From NCBI GenBank assembly GCA_903842065.1, contig CAIMKZ010000021.1, forward strand, positions 1 through 32,476: DNA of 32,476 bases. Reading direction: 5' to 3'. Source of the stretch: an uncultured Acidobacteriaceae bacterium (GTDB lineage: Bacteria; Acidobacteriota; Terriglobia; Terriglobales; Acidobacteriaceae). The notes beneath the pieces were generated by a model, which saw only the letters and a list, made by a program, of their open reading frames with translations, searched no databases and was not told the DNA's origin. Below are positions 6,332 through 14,325 of the stretch, piece after piece; position 1 is the first letter of the stretch, and each line of letters opens with the position of its first letter. The position numbers and the translations under genes are program-made.

Positions 6332-8119
6332 ATGACTTCAACGTCAAGAAGGGGCGGTTTTGCCCTAGCGGAAGCTATGAGACAAAGATTTTTATCAGTT
6401 CGGATGGTTGTGTTGTGCGGCGTCGTAGCGGCTGCCGCCGGTGCCTTGGCTCAGACCCAGGCCAGCCAGCCCCAAAGCCCCTACGGCGGCACCGTCGTCC
6501 AGGACATCGTGGCGCGTGTCAACAACCAGATCATTTCGCAGTCGGACTACGAGCGCGCGATGCAGGAGATGGATGCAGACGGCCGGCAGCAGGGCCGCAC
6601 CATGCAGCAGATCTCCGCCGCGCACAAAGACCTTCTGCGCAGCCTCATCGACCAGCAGCTTTGGCTATCCAAGGGCAAAGAGCTGAGTATCACCGGAGAG
6701 ACTGAGCTCATCAAGCGTCTCGACGAGATCCGAAAGCAATACAACTTGTCCACCCTCGAAGAGTTGGAAGATGCCGCCAAGCAGCAGGGCGTCAGCTACG
6801 AGGACTTCAAGCAGAACATCCGCAACCAGATCATCACCCAGGAAGTGATGCGCCAGCAGGTCGGCGCACGTATCCAGTTCACTCCGGGCGAGGCTGAGCA
6901 GTACTACGAGCAGCACAAGCAGCAGTACACACAGCAGGAGAGCGTTCGCCTGAGCGAGATCATGATCTCCACCGGAGACGATCCTGACCAGGCAAAGCTC
7001 GATGCCGCCAAAGCCAAGGCAGACGATGTGGAATCGCGCCTGCGCGCCGGCAGCGACTTCGCGCAGCTCGCTCGCAACTTCAGCGACGGACCCACCGCGC
7101 CCCAGGGCGGCGATCTCGGCCAGTTCAAGCGCGGCGCGCTCGCCAAGCTGCTTGAGGACGCGACCTTCTCTCTGAAGGAAGGCCAGTGGACCGACCCCAT
7201 TCGCACCCGCCAGGGCTATATCGTTCTCAAGGTCACGCAGCGTGTCGGCGGCGGCCCGGCCCCATTCAAGGACGTCCAGCAGCAGGTTGAAGAGACGCTC
7301 TACATGGAGCGCATGGAACCGGCCATCCGCTCGTATCTGACCAAGATGCGCGAAGAGGCCTTCATCGACATCAAGACCGGATACACTGACACCGGCGCCA
7401 GCCCCAACGAAACCAAGCCCATCTTCAGCGCCTACGTTCCTCCCGCTCCCAAGAAAAAGGCGAAGGTCGAGCGCACCCGCTTCCGCGAGAACACGCGCAC
7501 CTTCCGGCAGAAGACCAAGGTTGAGCCGTTGCCTGAAGAGCCGGCGGCAAAGACTGCTGCTACCGCCGCGCCTGCGCCGGCTGCTGCACCCGAGAAGAAG
7601 AGCGTAAAGGATAAGCTCACTGGCATCCTGAAGCCCGGCAAGAAGGAAAAGATCCGCTTCGGACAGGCTCCGCGCGCGACGCTTCCCGCCGCTTCGGCAA
7701 AGTCGGAGACCGTGAACGCCGGCGCGCTGCCTGAGCAGGAGGTGGCTTCGAGCGCGAACGCCGACGAGCCTGTCAATCCCCTCGAGCCGCAGGCTGATAC
7801 CAGAAAGACCCGCTTCAGCAAGCGCGCTCTCACCGAGAAGAAGACCAAGACCGTCGCGCCCGATCCGACTGCCGTCAAGTTCAACGCACCCGCGCCAGAG
7901 GCAACCGAAGTAGCGGACCGCTCGGCACAGGTAGCTCCACTCGGCCTCAACGGCGACACCGCCACCAAGAAAAAGAAGGCACCCGCTGCCACAACCGGCG
8001 AGAAGACCCGCCTGTCGAAGCAGCAGACTCCCAAGGAGAAGACGCCCGTACAGATGACGCCTGCTCCCGCCGTCCAGGGCGCACCCGCTCCCGCCGACGC
8101 ACCCAAGCCGCAACAGTAA
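6332..8119 (+). CDS. SurA/PpiC-type periplasmic peptidyl-prolyl isomerase with long basic tail
   Basis: A 595-aa exported foldase. The N-terminal hydrophobic segment FLSVRMVVLCGVVAAAAGAL (20-39) ends in ALAQ, a likely signal-peptidase site. Residues about 53-180 form a SurA-like N-terminal chaperone domain (VQDIVARVNNQIISQSDYER). A parvulin PPIC domain covers about 204-304 (VRLSEIMI, DFAQLARNFSDGPTAPQGGD, LGQF, RQGYIVLKVTQR). Residues about 370-595 are a low-complexity tail rich in Lys, Ala and Pro with repeated short motifs such as RTRFRENTR, KTRFSKRAL and KTRLSKQQ, which is far beyond the usual length of SurA. The ATG at 6332 has AGGAGG upstream at a long spacing; an ATG at 6377 is also possible. 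By family it helps fold outer-membrane proteins. Confidence 0.9.
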   Translation: MTSTSRRGGFALAEAMRQRFLSVRMVVLCGVVAAAAGALAQTQASQPQSPYGGTVVQDIVARVNNQIISQSDYERAMQEMDADGRQQGRTMQQISAAHKDLLRSLIDQQLWLSKGKELSITGETELIKRLDEIRKQYNLSTLEELEDAAKQQGVSYEDFKQNIRNQIITQEVMRQQVGARIQFTPGEAEQYYEQHKQQYTQQESVRLSEIMISTGDDPDQAKLDAAKAKADDVESRLRAGSDFAQLARNFSDGPTAPQGGDLGQFKRGALAKLLEDATFSLKEGQWTDPIRTRQGYIVLKVTQRVGGGPAPFKDVQQQVEETLYMERMEPAIRSYLTKMREEAFIDIKTGYTDTGASPNETKPIFSAYVPPAPKKKAKVERTRFRENTRTFRQKTKVEPLPEEPAAKTAATAAPAPAAAPEKKSVKDKLTGILKPGKKEKIRFGQAPRATLPAASAKSETVNAGALPEQEVASSANADEPVNPLEPQADTRKTRFSKRALTEKKTKTVAPDPTAVKFNAPAPEATEVADRSAQVAPLGLNGDTATKKKKAPAATTGEKTRLSKQQTPKEKTPVQMTPAPAVQGAPAPADAPKPQQ

Positions 8120-8139
8120 GCTTCAACTCAGCAAGCCAT

Positions 8140-8174
8140 CAGGCCCGGGATCGCTCCCGGGCCTGTTTTTTTTT
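8140..8174 (+). terminator. Rho-independent terminator after the PPIase gene
   Basis: CAGGCCCGGGA (8140-8150) and TCCCGGGCCTG (8155-8165) make an 11-bp GC-rich stem with a TCGC loop, followed directly by nine T residues (8166-8174). Confidence 0.95.
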
Positions 8175-8202
8175 CGCGCCAATGCTGTATGCTGCGGGCA
8201 GC

Positions 8203-9186
8203 ATGAAAGACATCTACATCAGCGACCTCTCCGGTTTTGAAGAGAACCGTCCGTTCGACTCGCACTTCCTCGTCATCCAGAAGCAGCAGCGAACCACCAA
8301 GACCAACAAGCCCTATCTCAACCTCATCCTGGCCGACAGAACCGGCGACGTCGAAGCCCGCGTGTGGGACATGAACGATCCCCGCATCGCCAAAGACTTC
8401 GAGCGCGGCGACACGGTCAAGATTCGCGGCGCCGTTACGCGCTTCGACGAGCGCGTGCAGATCAAGGTCGATCAACTGCGCAAGGCGCAGGATGGCGAGG
8501 TCCCAAAAAGCGATCTTCTCAAGGCCACCCAGTTCGACATTGCCGTGTTGTGGAGCCAGCTCGAACAGACAGTAGACGGCATGGCGAACCCCGACCTCAA
8601 GCGATTGTTGTCCGCTCTGCTCGACGACGCCGCGATCGGCAAAGCCTACCGCGAAGCCCCCGCGGCGCGGATGTTGCATCATGCCTGGCTCGGCGGCCTG
8701 CTCGAACACGTAGTCAGCCTGCTCAAGCTCGCCGACCGCGTCGCGGCCCACTATCCCATCCTCGACCGCGACCTGCTCCTCACCGGCGTCATCCTGCACG
8801 ACATCGGCAAGATCCGCGAACTCACCTGGGACACGGGCTTCGACTACTCCGTTGAAGGCGTCCTGCTCGGCCACATTCAGATGGGCGTCGATCTCGTCGA
8901 GAAGACCATTGCATCGCTCCCCGGCTTCCCCGAGCGGCTCCGCGCCATGGTCGTGCACCTCATCCTCTCCCACCACGGCAAGCTCGAGTTCGGCTCACCC
9001 AAGCTGCCCATGACCGCCGAAGCCCTCGCCCTCAGCTTCGTTGACGACTTCGACGCCAAGATGATGGCCGTCGAGCAGGAGTTCGACAAGTGCGAACGCG
9101 AAGGCCGCCCCGGCGACGAGATGACCGGCAAAGTCTGGTCCCTCGACAACCGCCAGATGCTCAATACCAAAAAGTGGCTGGGGTGA
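8203..9186 (+). CDS. YhaM-like 3'-5' exoribonuclease: OB-fold plus HD domain
   Basis: A 327-aa protein with the architecture of YhaM/CbfI nucleases. Residues about 1-95 form an OB-fold nucleic-acid-binding domain (MKDIYISDLSGFEENRPFDS, LADRTGDVEARVWDMNDP). Residues about 155-290 form an HD phosphohydrolase domain with the metal ligands in MLHHAWLGGLLEHV (His159/160, His169), the HD pair in GVILHDIGKIREL (199-200), LSHHGKLEFGSP (His257/258) and a late Asp in SFVDDFDAKM. In Bacillus the family degrades single-stranded RNA and DNA from the 3' end. I start at the ATG at 8203 because it gives the family's MKDI-type N-terminus; an ATG at 8182 is in frame but lies close to the preceding T-run. It is transcribed apart from its neighbours. 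Confidence 0.88.
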   Translation: MKDIYISDLSGFEENRPFDSHFLVIQKQQRTTKTNKPYLNLILADRTGDVEARVWDMNDPRIAKDFERGDTVKIRGAVTRFDERVQIKVDQLRKAQDGEVPKSDLLKATQFDIAVLWSQLEQTVDGMANPDLKRLLSALLDDAAIGKAYREAPAARMLHHAWLGGLLEHVVSLLKLADRVAAHYPILDRDLLLTGVILHDIGKIRELTWDTGFDYSVEGVLLGHIQMGVDLVEKTIASLPGFPERLRAMVVHLILSHHGKLEFGSPKLPMTAEALALSFVDDFDAKMMAVEQEFDKCEREGRPGDEMTGKVWSLDNRQMLNTKKWLG

Positions 9187-9224
9187 GGGGAGTAAGGGAC
9201 TTGGGAATAGGAAAGGCTGCTGTA

Positions 9225-9422
9225 CTAGCGCTGTTCTGGGTCTGAATTTCTTTTTGAGCCCACCATAGACTGCCGTCGGTCCTTATCTGCCGGTTGGGCC
9301 ATTCCTCCCTCAGAACGCGCCCACTTGATGGCATCAAGAATGTCTTGCTCTGTAATGCCGAGATCTTCGATGTGTTTTTGAATTTCTTCTATACTTCTAC
9401 GCGGGCTGCTATCGTTCGTCAT
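9225..9422 (-). CDS. Small protein, 65 aa, antitoxin-like C-terminal motif
   Basis: The ATG at 9422 is preceded by GAGTGAG at a good distance, and the peptide has protein-like order: a charged N-terminus, helix IEEIQKHIEDLGI (11-23), then ITEQDILDAIKWARSEGG (24-41) and a polar tail. The D-I-x-DAIKWAR pattern resembles the C-terminal segment of some small AbrB/MazE-type antitoxins, where it contacts the toxin. No DNA-binding domain is visible before it and no toxin gene (PIN, MazF, RelE) is adjacent, so it would be an orphan or a remnant. Function is not established. It lies downstream of the trpB2 terminator on the same strand. Confidence 0.5.
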   Translation of the reverse strand: MTNDSSPRRSIEEIQKHIEDLGITEQDILDAIKWARSEGGMAQPADKDRRQSMVGSKRNSDPEQR

Positions 9423-9505
9423 GTCTCACTCAAGGGTTTAGGTTGATCTATATTACCCCGGAACTGTTTTTTCGAATGCAACGCAGGTAATCCAAAGTAA
9501 TTAAA

Positions 9506-9548
9506 AAAACGAGGGACCGGAGAGCCAGGCTCTCCGGTCCCTCGTTTT
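9506..9548 (-). terminator. Perfect 21-bp stem terminator of trpB2
   Basis: AAAACGAGGGACCGGAGAGC plus C (9506-9526) is exactly complementary to 9528-9548. The A-tract and T-tract at the two ends make it work in either direction. It starts 19 bases beyond the trpB2 stop. It shares CGGTCCCTCGT with the palindromes at 1909 and 3067. Confidence 0.9.
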
Positions 9549-9566
9549 CTACAGCGTAAAGCCAGC

Positions 9567-10928
9567 TTACCTGCCGGTCGGCGGCAGCCCCGCCAGCGCC
9601 ATCGCAATCTCCTCCGCCGGGTACTCGTAGTTCACAAGCTTGCCCGCGTTGTAGTCGATGTACGACTGCATGTCGAAGTGCCCATGTCCGCTCAGGTTAA
9701 ACAGGATCGTCCGCTGCTTGCCTTCGGCCTTGGCCTCAAGAGCTTGGTCGATGGCCACGGCAACGGCGTGGTTGGCCTCCGGTGCCGGCACAATGCCCTC
9801 GGCGCGGGCAAAGCGAATGCCGGCAGCAAATGCATCGAGCTGCTGCACCGTGGTCGCTTCGGCAAGCCCAAGGTCCAGAAGGTGCGATACCAGCGGCGCC
9901 ATGCCGTGGTAGCGCAGTCCCCCCGCGTGGATGCCCGGCGGAATAAACGTCGAGCCGAGCGTATGCATCTTCACCAGCGGCGTCAGATGGCTCGTATCGC
10001 CAAAGTCGTAAGTAAAGTGGCCCTTGGTCATCGACGGGCAGGCCGAAGGCTCAACAGCAATCACGCGCGCGTTGCACTTGCCCTTGAGCTTCAGTCCCAG
10101 GAACGGCGTCACCAGTCCGGCAAAGTTCGAGCCGCCGCCCGCGCAGCCAATCAGCACGTCCGGCGCGTCGCCGGCCAGCTCCATCTGCTCAATCGCCTCA
10201 AGCCCAATCACTGTCTGGTGCAGCAGCACATGGTTCAGCACGCTGCCCAGCGCATACTTCGTCTTCGGGTCCTTGACCGCAACCTCGACAGCCTCTGAGA
10301 TGGCAATGCCCAGCGATCCGCGCGAATCCGGATGCGCCGCAAGAATCGCGCGCCCCGACTCGGTCTCATTCGACGGGCTGGCGCTTACAGTTGCGCCAAA
10401 GGCCTCCATCAGCGCACGCCGATAGGGCTTCTGGTCGTAGCTCACCCGCACCATGTACACCTTGCACTCCAGGCCGAAGAACGAGCAGGCCATCGCCAGC
10501 GACGAGCCCCACTGTCCCGCGCCCGTCTCGGTCGAGAGATACTTTACGCCTGCCTCGCGGTTGTACCACGCCTGCGCCACAGCGGTGTTCAGCTTGTGCG
10601 ATCCCGCCGGGCTACAGCCTTCGTACTTGAAATAAATATGTGCCGGCGTATCGAGAGCCTTCTCAAGCCTGCGCGCACGATAAAGCGGCGATGGACGCCA
10701 CTGCGCGTAGATGTCGCGCACTTCGCCAGGAATCTCGATCTCGCGTTCACGGCTCACTTCCTGCTCGATCAGATTCATCGGGAAGATGGGCGAGAGGTCC
10801 TCAGGTCCGAGGGGCTGGAGCGTGCCGGGATGAAGCGGCGGCGCTGGCGGCGACGGCAAGTCGGCCACAATGTTGTACCAGGCACGGGGAATCCTGCTGG
10901 CGGGCAGATGATACTGTACGGTGTCCAT
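9567..10928 (-). CDS. trpB: Tryptophan synthase beta chain, TrpB2 type
   Basis: A 453-aa PLP enzyme that joins indole and L-serine to form tryptophan. It is of the longer TrpB2 (TrpB-like) class: the N-terminal extension [20 protein letters not shown] and [20 protein letters not shown] is typical of that class and absent from standard TrpB1. The PLP lysine is in [14 protein letters not shown] (Lys112), the phosphate-binding loop is [11 protein letters not shown] (GGGSN at 264-268), and the C-terminus holds [12 protein letters not shown], matching the loop that binds the cofactor ring nitrogen. No trpA or other trp gene is nearby. TrpB2 often stands alone and is thought to salvage free indole. 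The upstream sequence has no clear ribosome-binding site. It is followed by a strong terminator, so the gene is probably monocistronic. Confidence 0.93.
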   Translation of the reverse strand: MDTVQYHLPASRIPRAWYNIVADLPSPPAPPLHPGTLQPLGPEDLSPIFPMNLIEQEVSREREIEIPGEVRDIYAQWRPSPLYRARRLEKALDTPAHIYFKYEGCSPAGSHKLNTAVAQAWYNREAGVKYLSTETGAGQWGSSLAMACSFFGLECKVYMVRVSYDQKPYRRALMEAFGATVSASPSNETESGRAILAAHPDSRGSLGIAISEAVEVAVKDPKTKYALGSVLNHVLLHQTVIGLEAIEQMELAGDAPDVLIGCAGGGSNFAGLVTPFLGLKLKGKCNARVIAVEPSACPSMTKGHFTYDFGDTSHLTPLVKMHTLGSTFIPPGIHAGGLRYHGMAPLVSHLLDLGLAEATTVQQLDAFAAGIRFARAEGIVPAPEANHAVAVAIDQALEAKAEGKQRTILFNLSGHGHFDMQSYIDYNAGKLVNYEYPAEEIAMALAGLPPTGR

Positions 10929-11007
10929 ATAAAAAATATTACAAGGAGCGGCCCACGACTACCCTGTGCCCTCACTCCGCCGTCTCAACCAACCACAAAA
11001 TCACCTG

Positions 11008-11064
11008 TCATCCTGAGAGAATCGTCCACCGTGGCGGACGATGAGTCGAAGGACCTGCGGTTGC
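11008..11064. repeat. Dispersed intergenic repeat with palindrome, copy 3 of the core
   Basis: TCATCCTGAGAGAATCGTCC followed by ACCGTGGCGGACGAT and GAAGGACCTGCGGTTG. ATCGTCCACC (11021-11030) pairs with GGCGGACGAT (11033-11042) with one mismatch. The centre CGTCCACCGTGGCGGA matches the core of the palindromes at 1909 and 3067. I recall the TCATCCTGAG...AAGGACCTGC frame as common between genes in Acidobacteriota; that is memory, not a search. Confidence 0.6.
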
Positions 11065-11207
11065 CTTTTCCTCAACCCACTTCTCTCAGTCCCTCAGTCC
11101 CTTGCTCCCTGCCGATAATTACCCCCTAATAGCGCAAACTAACCTCATGTACCGGCCCCTCCAAACCGACCCGCGCCATCTCATTCCCGATCTCCCTTCC
11201 CTTCCCA

Positions 11208-11484
11208 TAACTCCTTTACATCCAGAACTTACGCGACAACTCCACGTAACTCGTTTGTTTTCTGCACTTGCAAGACCACAAAAACGTAACCCGTTTATTT
11301 CCTGCACTTACACAATTTCCCGCCATTTAGCCATGCCCAAACTTCGTCTTTTCGGCTCCATCGGCATTCCAGTTCAATACAACCCCTTTATTTTCTGCGC
11401 TTACAAGCACTACAAATGTAACTTATTTATTTCCATGCACTTACATGCGACAAAAAGGAAACTCGTTTTATATCATACACTTAC
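11208..11484 (+). repeat. Six degenerate 25-bp direct repeats with 39-40 bp periodicity
   Basis: Copies start at 11208, 11247, 11287, 11380, 11419 and 11459. The consensus is close to TAACYCGTTTATTTYCTGCA followed by CTTAC. Start-to-start distances are 39, 40, 93, 39 and 40 bases, so the copies form two sets of three, split by a longer segment at about 11312-11379. The best pair is 11247 and 11287. The 14-15 bp between copies are A-rich (CCACAAAAACG, CGACAAAAAGG) and differ, so it is a diverged tandem repeat, not a CRISPR array. Confidence 0.8.
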
Positions 11485-11539
11485 GCAATTCTTCCACAAT
11501 ATTTCCTCCCCTCCACCGCTCCCGTTCTACAATCGATTC

Positions 11540-12361
11540 TTGGCTCAACCACCCCAACCCGGACCCGCCCTGCCCGGTCGGCTCAGTTTCGACCAGATCG
11601 ACGTCGTCCTCGTTCGCCCCCGCAACCCCCTCAACATCGGCGCCGCCGCCCGCGCCATGGCCAACTTCGGCTTCTCCCGCCTCACCGTCGTTCACCCCTA
11701 CGAACCCCACTGGCGCGAGGCACGCTCCGCCGTCCAATGCTCGCAAGTTCTTGAAAATGCAAGAGAAACAGCTAACGTAGCCGAAGCCGTCGCCTCCGCA
11801 ACCCTGGTCCTCGGCACCGCCAGCCTTACCTTCCGAAGCCCCGAACAGCCTGTCTTACATCTGCCAGACGTTTGTCTTACAGTCGCCTCCGAGCTGGCCC
11901 AAGGCGGCAGACTCGCCCTCCTCTTCGGCCCAGAGAACCACGGACTCTCCCTCGAAGACCTCGCCCTCACCCACAGCATCCTCGTCATCCCCACCGCGGA
12001 CCCGCAACCCTCCATGAACCTCGGCCAGGCCGTCGCCGTCTGCCTCTACGAGCTGACAACCCGCCTCAACAAGCCAGATATCCAAATCACAGAAGCGGCT
12101 GCCCCAGGTGCCTCGCACTTGGACACCTGGGATGGTATCGTCCCCCGCACCGACGCCGCCCACCTCGACCAGCTGGCCCAGCTGGCCGCCGAGACCATGG
12201 AAGCCGCCAACTACTCCCCCGCCGCCATGCGCGCCGCCAACCGCCACGACCTCGATCTCCTCCTCCGCCGCCTCAACCCCAATGTCCGCGACGCCCGCCG
12301 CCTTCTTGGCCTCTTCCGGCGCATCCTCTACCGCCTCCGCCAGAGCTCCGAGCAACCATAA
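11540..12361 (+). CDS. SpoU/TrmH-family RNA 2'-O-methyltransferase, TrmJ-like
   Basis: About 273 aa of a SPOUT-class methyltransferase that uses S-adenosylmethionine to methylate a ribose 2'-OH. The three family motifs are present: VLVRPRNPLNIGAAARAMAN (motif 1, with the Asn and Arg used in catalysis), ALLFGPENHGLS (motif 2) and PSMNLGQAVAVCLYEL (motif 3), the parts of the trefoil knot. The N-terminal start on the RNA and a helical C-terminal extension (about 190-273) match TrmJ, which modifies position 32 of tRNA; TrmH or another SpoU enzyme cannot be excluded. The start is uncertain: the frame stays open to 11102, but that leader is repeat DNA, so I use the TTG at 11540. No good ribosome-binding site is visible there. 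Confidence 0.85.
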   Translation: MAQPPQPGPALPGRLSFDQIDVVLVRPRNPLNIGAAARAMANFGFSRLTVVHPYEPHWREARSAVQCSQVLENARETANVAEAVASATLVLGTASLTFRSPEQPVLHLPDVCLTVASELAQGGRLALLFGPENHGLSLEDLALTHSILVIPTADPQPSMNLGQAVAVCLYELTTRLNKPDIQITEAAAPGASHLDTWDGIVPRTDAAHLDQLAQLAAETMEAANYSPAAMRAANRHDLDLLLRRLNPNVRDARRLLGLFRRILYRLRQSSEQP

Positions 12362-12439
12362 ATTCGCCGCGGAATACGGTCAGATTTCACTACGCAATCT
12401 TCATGCAGTCCTGCTAAAGTTGCCCTCAAAGGCTCCCTG

Positions 12440-13903
12440 ATGCAATCCCGCTTTCTCCGCCGCGCTTTGTCTCCGATGCTGCTTGCAGCCGCCACAGCAG
12501 CCCTTCTGGCGCTCGTCGCCTTCGCGACCGCCCAGCAGACTCCGGCCGCAACCGACCTTCAATCACCCACGCCGTCTCAGGCCACAGCGCCACAGCCTGC
12601 GCTGCCTGTGTATACGCCGCCGGCTGCGCCCGCAACCGGCGATATCACCGAGGAGCAGCTCAAGCAGAGGCTGGTCGGCAAGACCTTCTACCTCCGCGGC
12701 GGATTCCTCGACGACTCGCTCAAGTTCAACGAGCGCGGCGTCCTCTCCGGTCAGTCGCCAAAGGGCTCCTACACGCTCAGCCTCATCCAGATCGGCCGCA
12801 TCCGCCTGCTCAAACACAAGGTCGAGATCGAGGGCGTCCGCTATGCACTTCACTTCCTCGGCGCACTGCCTTACGAAGACCCGGACAAGGCCTTCGACAA
12901 GGTCCGCATTACGCCTAAAAAGAAGACCGTCCACATCACCATCGACCGCGAGCAGGTCGTGAAGCCGAAAATGGTCAAGCCGGAGAAGCCGAAGTCAGAG
13001 AAGCCAGGCAAGTCCAGGGCTAAAGTCCAACCCGCAACGGAAGCCGCACAGCCAGCGGCTCCAACGAGCACGCCCGTTGCAGCAGCCAGCCACGCAGCGC
13101 CTCCTGAGACTTCAACTGCTCCAGCTCCTGAGCCCGTCGAAGCACCGGCGGCCGCCGCTGAAGCGCCTGCACCCGAACCCGCACCATCGGCCGGAGAGCA
13201 GGCTGCCCCAGCAACCGAGCAGGCACCCGCTCAGGCAGACGATGACAGTGCGCCCGAACTCTCTCCGGCCGAACAGCTTAAAGCCGCCATCGCCGCCGAG
13301 CCTGAGGCCGATCGCCCCGCCGATCCCAAGAGCATGACCACGACAACTTCTCCGGCCCACGCTGCCCAGCTTCTCGACACCGCGCTGGACTCGATCTTCG
13401 CTCCCGGACTCGACGCCCGCATGATGGCCGCCATGCCCGACTTCTGGAAGCTCTACTATCAGGCCCAGTCCGCCCGGTCCGATTACCGGCCGACGGATCC
13501 GAAGGTCCTGCGCCAGAGCAACGTAGACAAAAAGGCCCGCCTGGTCTCTGCCTTTGAACCCGAGTCAAACCAGTGGGCGCAGGAGAACGGCGTCGCCGGC
13601 ATGGCGCTCTACCACGCAGTAATCGGACCCGACGGAAAGATACAGGAGATCGCGGTCGGCAGGCCCATCGGCTTCGGACTCGACGAGAACGCCGTCGACG
13701 ACATCCGTAAAGCCAAATTCGAGCCTGCCATCAAAAACGGCCAACCTGTCGCCGTGCTGCTCGACCTCGTCGTCCAGTTCCGGATCTACTCCAAACGTAC
13801 GGCAGCCCTCGCGGCTCCCAAACCCGCGGCGGAATCCGAGGAGAAAAAGCCGTCTGAACCAGTGCTTCCGGGGCCGTACAGCGTTCAACACCCGCCCCAG
13901 TAG
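12440..13903 (+). CDS. TonB C-terminal domain protein with signal peptide and Pro/Ala-rich linker
   Basis: A 487-aa envelope protein. The N-terminus MQSRFLRRALSPMLLAAATA plus ALLALVAFATAQQ is a signal peptide. A conserved-looking region at about 70-170 (EEQLKQRLVGKTFYLRGGF, LKFNERGVLSG) is not one I can name. Residues about 175-300 are a low-complexity Ala/Pro/Glu linker, long enough to span the periplasm. The C-terminus (about 385-450; MALYHAVIGPDGKIQEIAVG, RPIGFGLDENAVDDIRKAKF) is a TonB_C-type domain with the usual [G-DG-i...v..-G-GLDe.A..-v...F-PA] pattern. Because the signal appears cleavable and no inner-membrane HxxxS-type anchor is seen, it is probably not a true energy transducer. 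It follows the methyltransferase gene by 78 bases on the same strand. Confidence 0.8.
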   Translation: MQSRFLRRALSPMLLAAATAALLALVAFATAQQTPAATDLQSPTPSQATAPQPALPVYTPPAAPATGDITEEQLKQRLVGKTFYLRGGFLDDSLKFNERGVLSGQSPKGSYTLSLIQIGRIRLLKHKVEIEGVRYALHFLGALPYEDPDKAFDKVRITPKKKTVHITIDREQVVKPKMVKPEKPKSEKPGKSRAKVQPATEAAQPAAPTSTPVAAASHAAPPETSTAPAPEPVEAPAAAAEAPAPEPAPSAGEQAAPATEQAPAQADDDSAPELSPAEQLKAAIAAEPEADRPADPKSMTTTTSPAHAAQLLDTALDSIFAPGLDARMMAAMPDFWKLYYQAQSARSDYRPTDPKVLRQSNVDKKARLVSAFEPESNQWAQENGVAGMALYHAVIGPDGKIQEIAVGRPIGFGLDENAVDDIRKAKFEPAIKNGQPVAVLLDLVVQFRIYSKRTAALAAPKPAAESEEKKPSEPVLPGPYSVQHPPQ

Positions 13904-13913
13904 CCGGTGAGTT

Positions 13914-13952
13914 GTAAGACAGCCGGTAAGACGTAGAATCCCGGCGTAAGAC
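13914..13952. repeat. Three copies of GTAAGAC
   Basis: GTAAGAC occurs at 13914-13920, 13926-13932 and 13946-13952 just after the TonB-like gene, each within a slightly different context (AGCCGGTAAGAC, CCGGCGTAAGAC). Short direct repeats of unknown role. Confidence 0.5.
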
Positions 13953-13954
13953 AT

Positions 13955-13980
13955 TGCGCCGCCCATTGCAGGGCGGCGCA
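13955..13980. terminator. Stem-loop between convergent genes
   Basis: TGCGCCGCCC (13955-13964) pairs perfectly with GGGCGGCGCA (13971-13980) around ATTGCA. It lies between the convergent TonB-like gene and the 57-aa gene. There is no strong T-run on either side (TTCCATTT on the plus strand), so termination may be weak or factor-assisted. Confidence 0.6.
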
Positions 13981-14052
13981 TTCCATTTGCAGGACACAAG
14001 TCAGACAGTACAAATGCCCTACGAGAGATCTAACCCTCCCGTAGACCAGACC

Positions 14053-14226
14053 TCACTCTACTCGACCTGTTAGCAGGTCCTCGAGCTTCTCCTTGTGCTT
14101 CACAGAGCGGCCCGTGCGGGGCGTGTCCGCCACTACGCGGGAGGGCTTGGGCTGCCCGACGCGCTCACGCGCGTTCGCCTTCACCGCCTTCGTCACGGAA
14201 AACTTATCCACCTTGCGCTTCGCCAT
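14053..14226 (-). CDS. Small basic protein, 57 aa, function unknown
   Basis: The peptide starts MAKRKVDKFSVTKAVKANAR and ends KHKEKLEDLLTGRVE; it is rich in Lys and Arg with no membrane segment. The ATG at 14226 has GGGAGGGCGAG directly upstream, a strong ribosome-binding site, which sets this start over the longer open frame reaching 14613. The basic character suggests nucleic-acid or ribosome contact, but I recognise no family. It is divergent from the zinc-ribbon gene across 99 bases, so both may share a control region. Confidence 0.65.
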   Translation of the reverse strand: MAKRKVDKFSVTKAVKANARERVGQPKPSRVVADTPRTGRSVKHKEKLEDLLTGRVE

Positions 14227-14325
14227 CTCGCCCTCCCGCGTCCACGTCTTCTCCCGGAGGTTTAGTATGGAGGAACCGGCCCTTGCCGGGCAAAGCCCCG
14301 GCCCAGGCTTACGGAGATTGCCACC

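Larger units (their letters stand above)
10929..11539. other. Long non-coding region with two kinds of repeat
   Basis: About 610 bases between the divergent trpB2 and methyltransferase genes. It holds the imperfect palindrome and dispersed repeat near 11008-11064 and six degenerate 25-bp repeats at 11208-11484. The reading frame of the methyltransferase is open through much of this stretch, but its translation is not protein-like and follows the DNA repeats. AT-rich TATAAAAAATATTA at about 10927-10940 is a likely leader/promoter element of trpB2. Confidence 0.6.

Noticed and set aside
6665..8113. Long antisense open frame (about 480 codons) opposite the SurA-type gene
   Set aside because: It is Leu/Gly/Arg-rich text without domains, mirrors the codon bias of the real gene and lacks a ribosome-binding site.
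11208..11484. CRISPR array
   Set aside because: The repeats are degenerate, the spacing is 39-40 or 93 bases with spacers of only 14-15 bases that resemble one another, and no cas gene is present.
11102..11539. N-terminal extension of the methyltransferase
   Set aside because: The translation follows the DNA repeats and lacks homology-like features; the family's own start lies near 11570.
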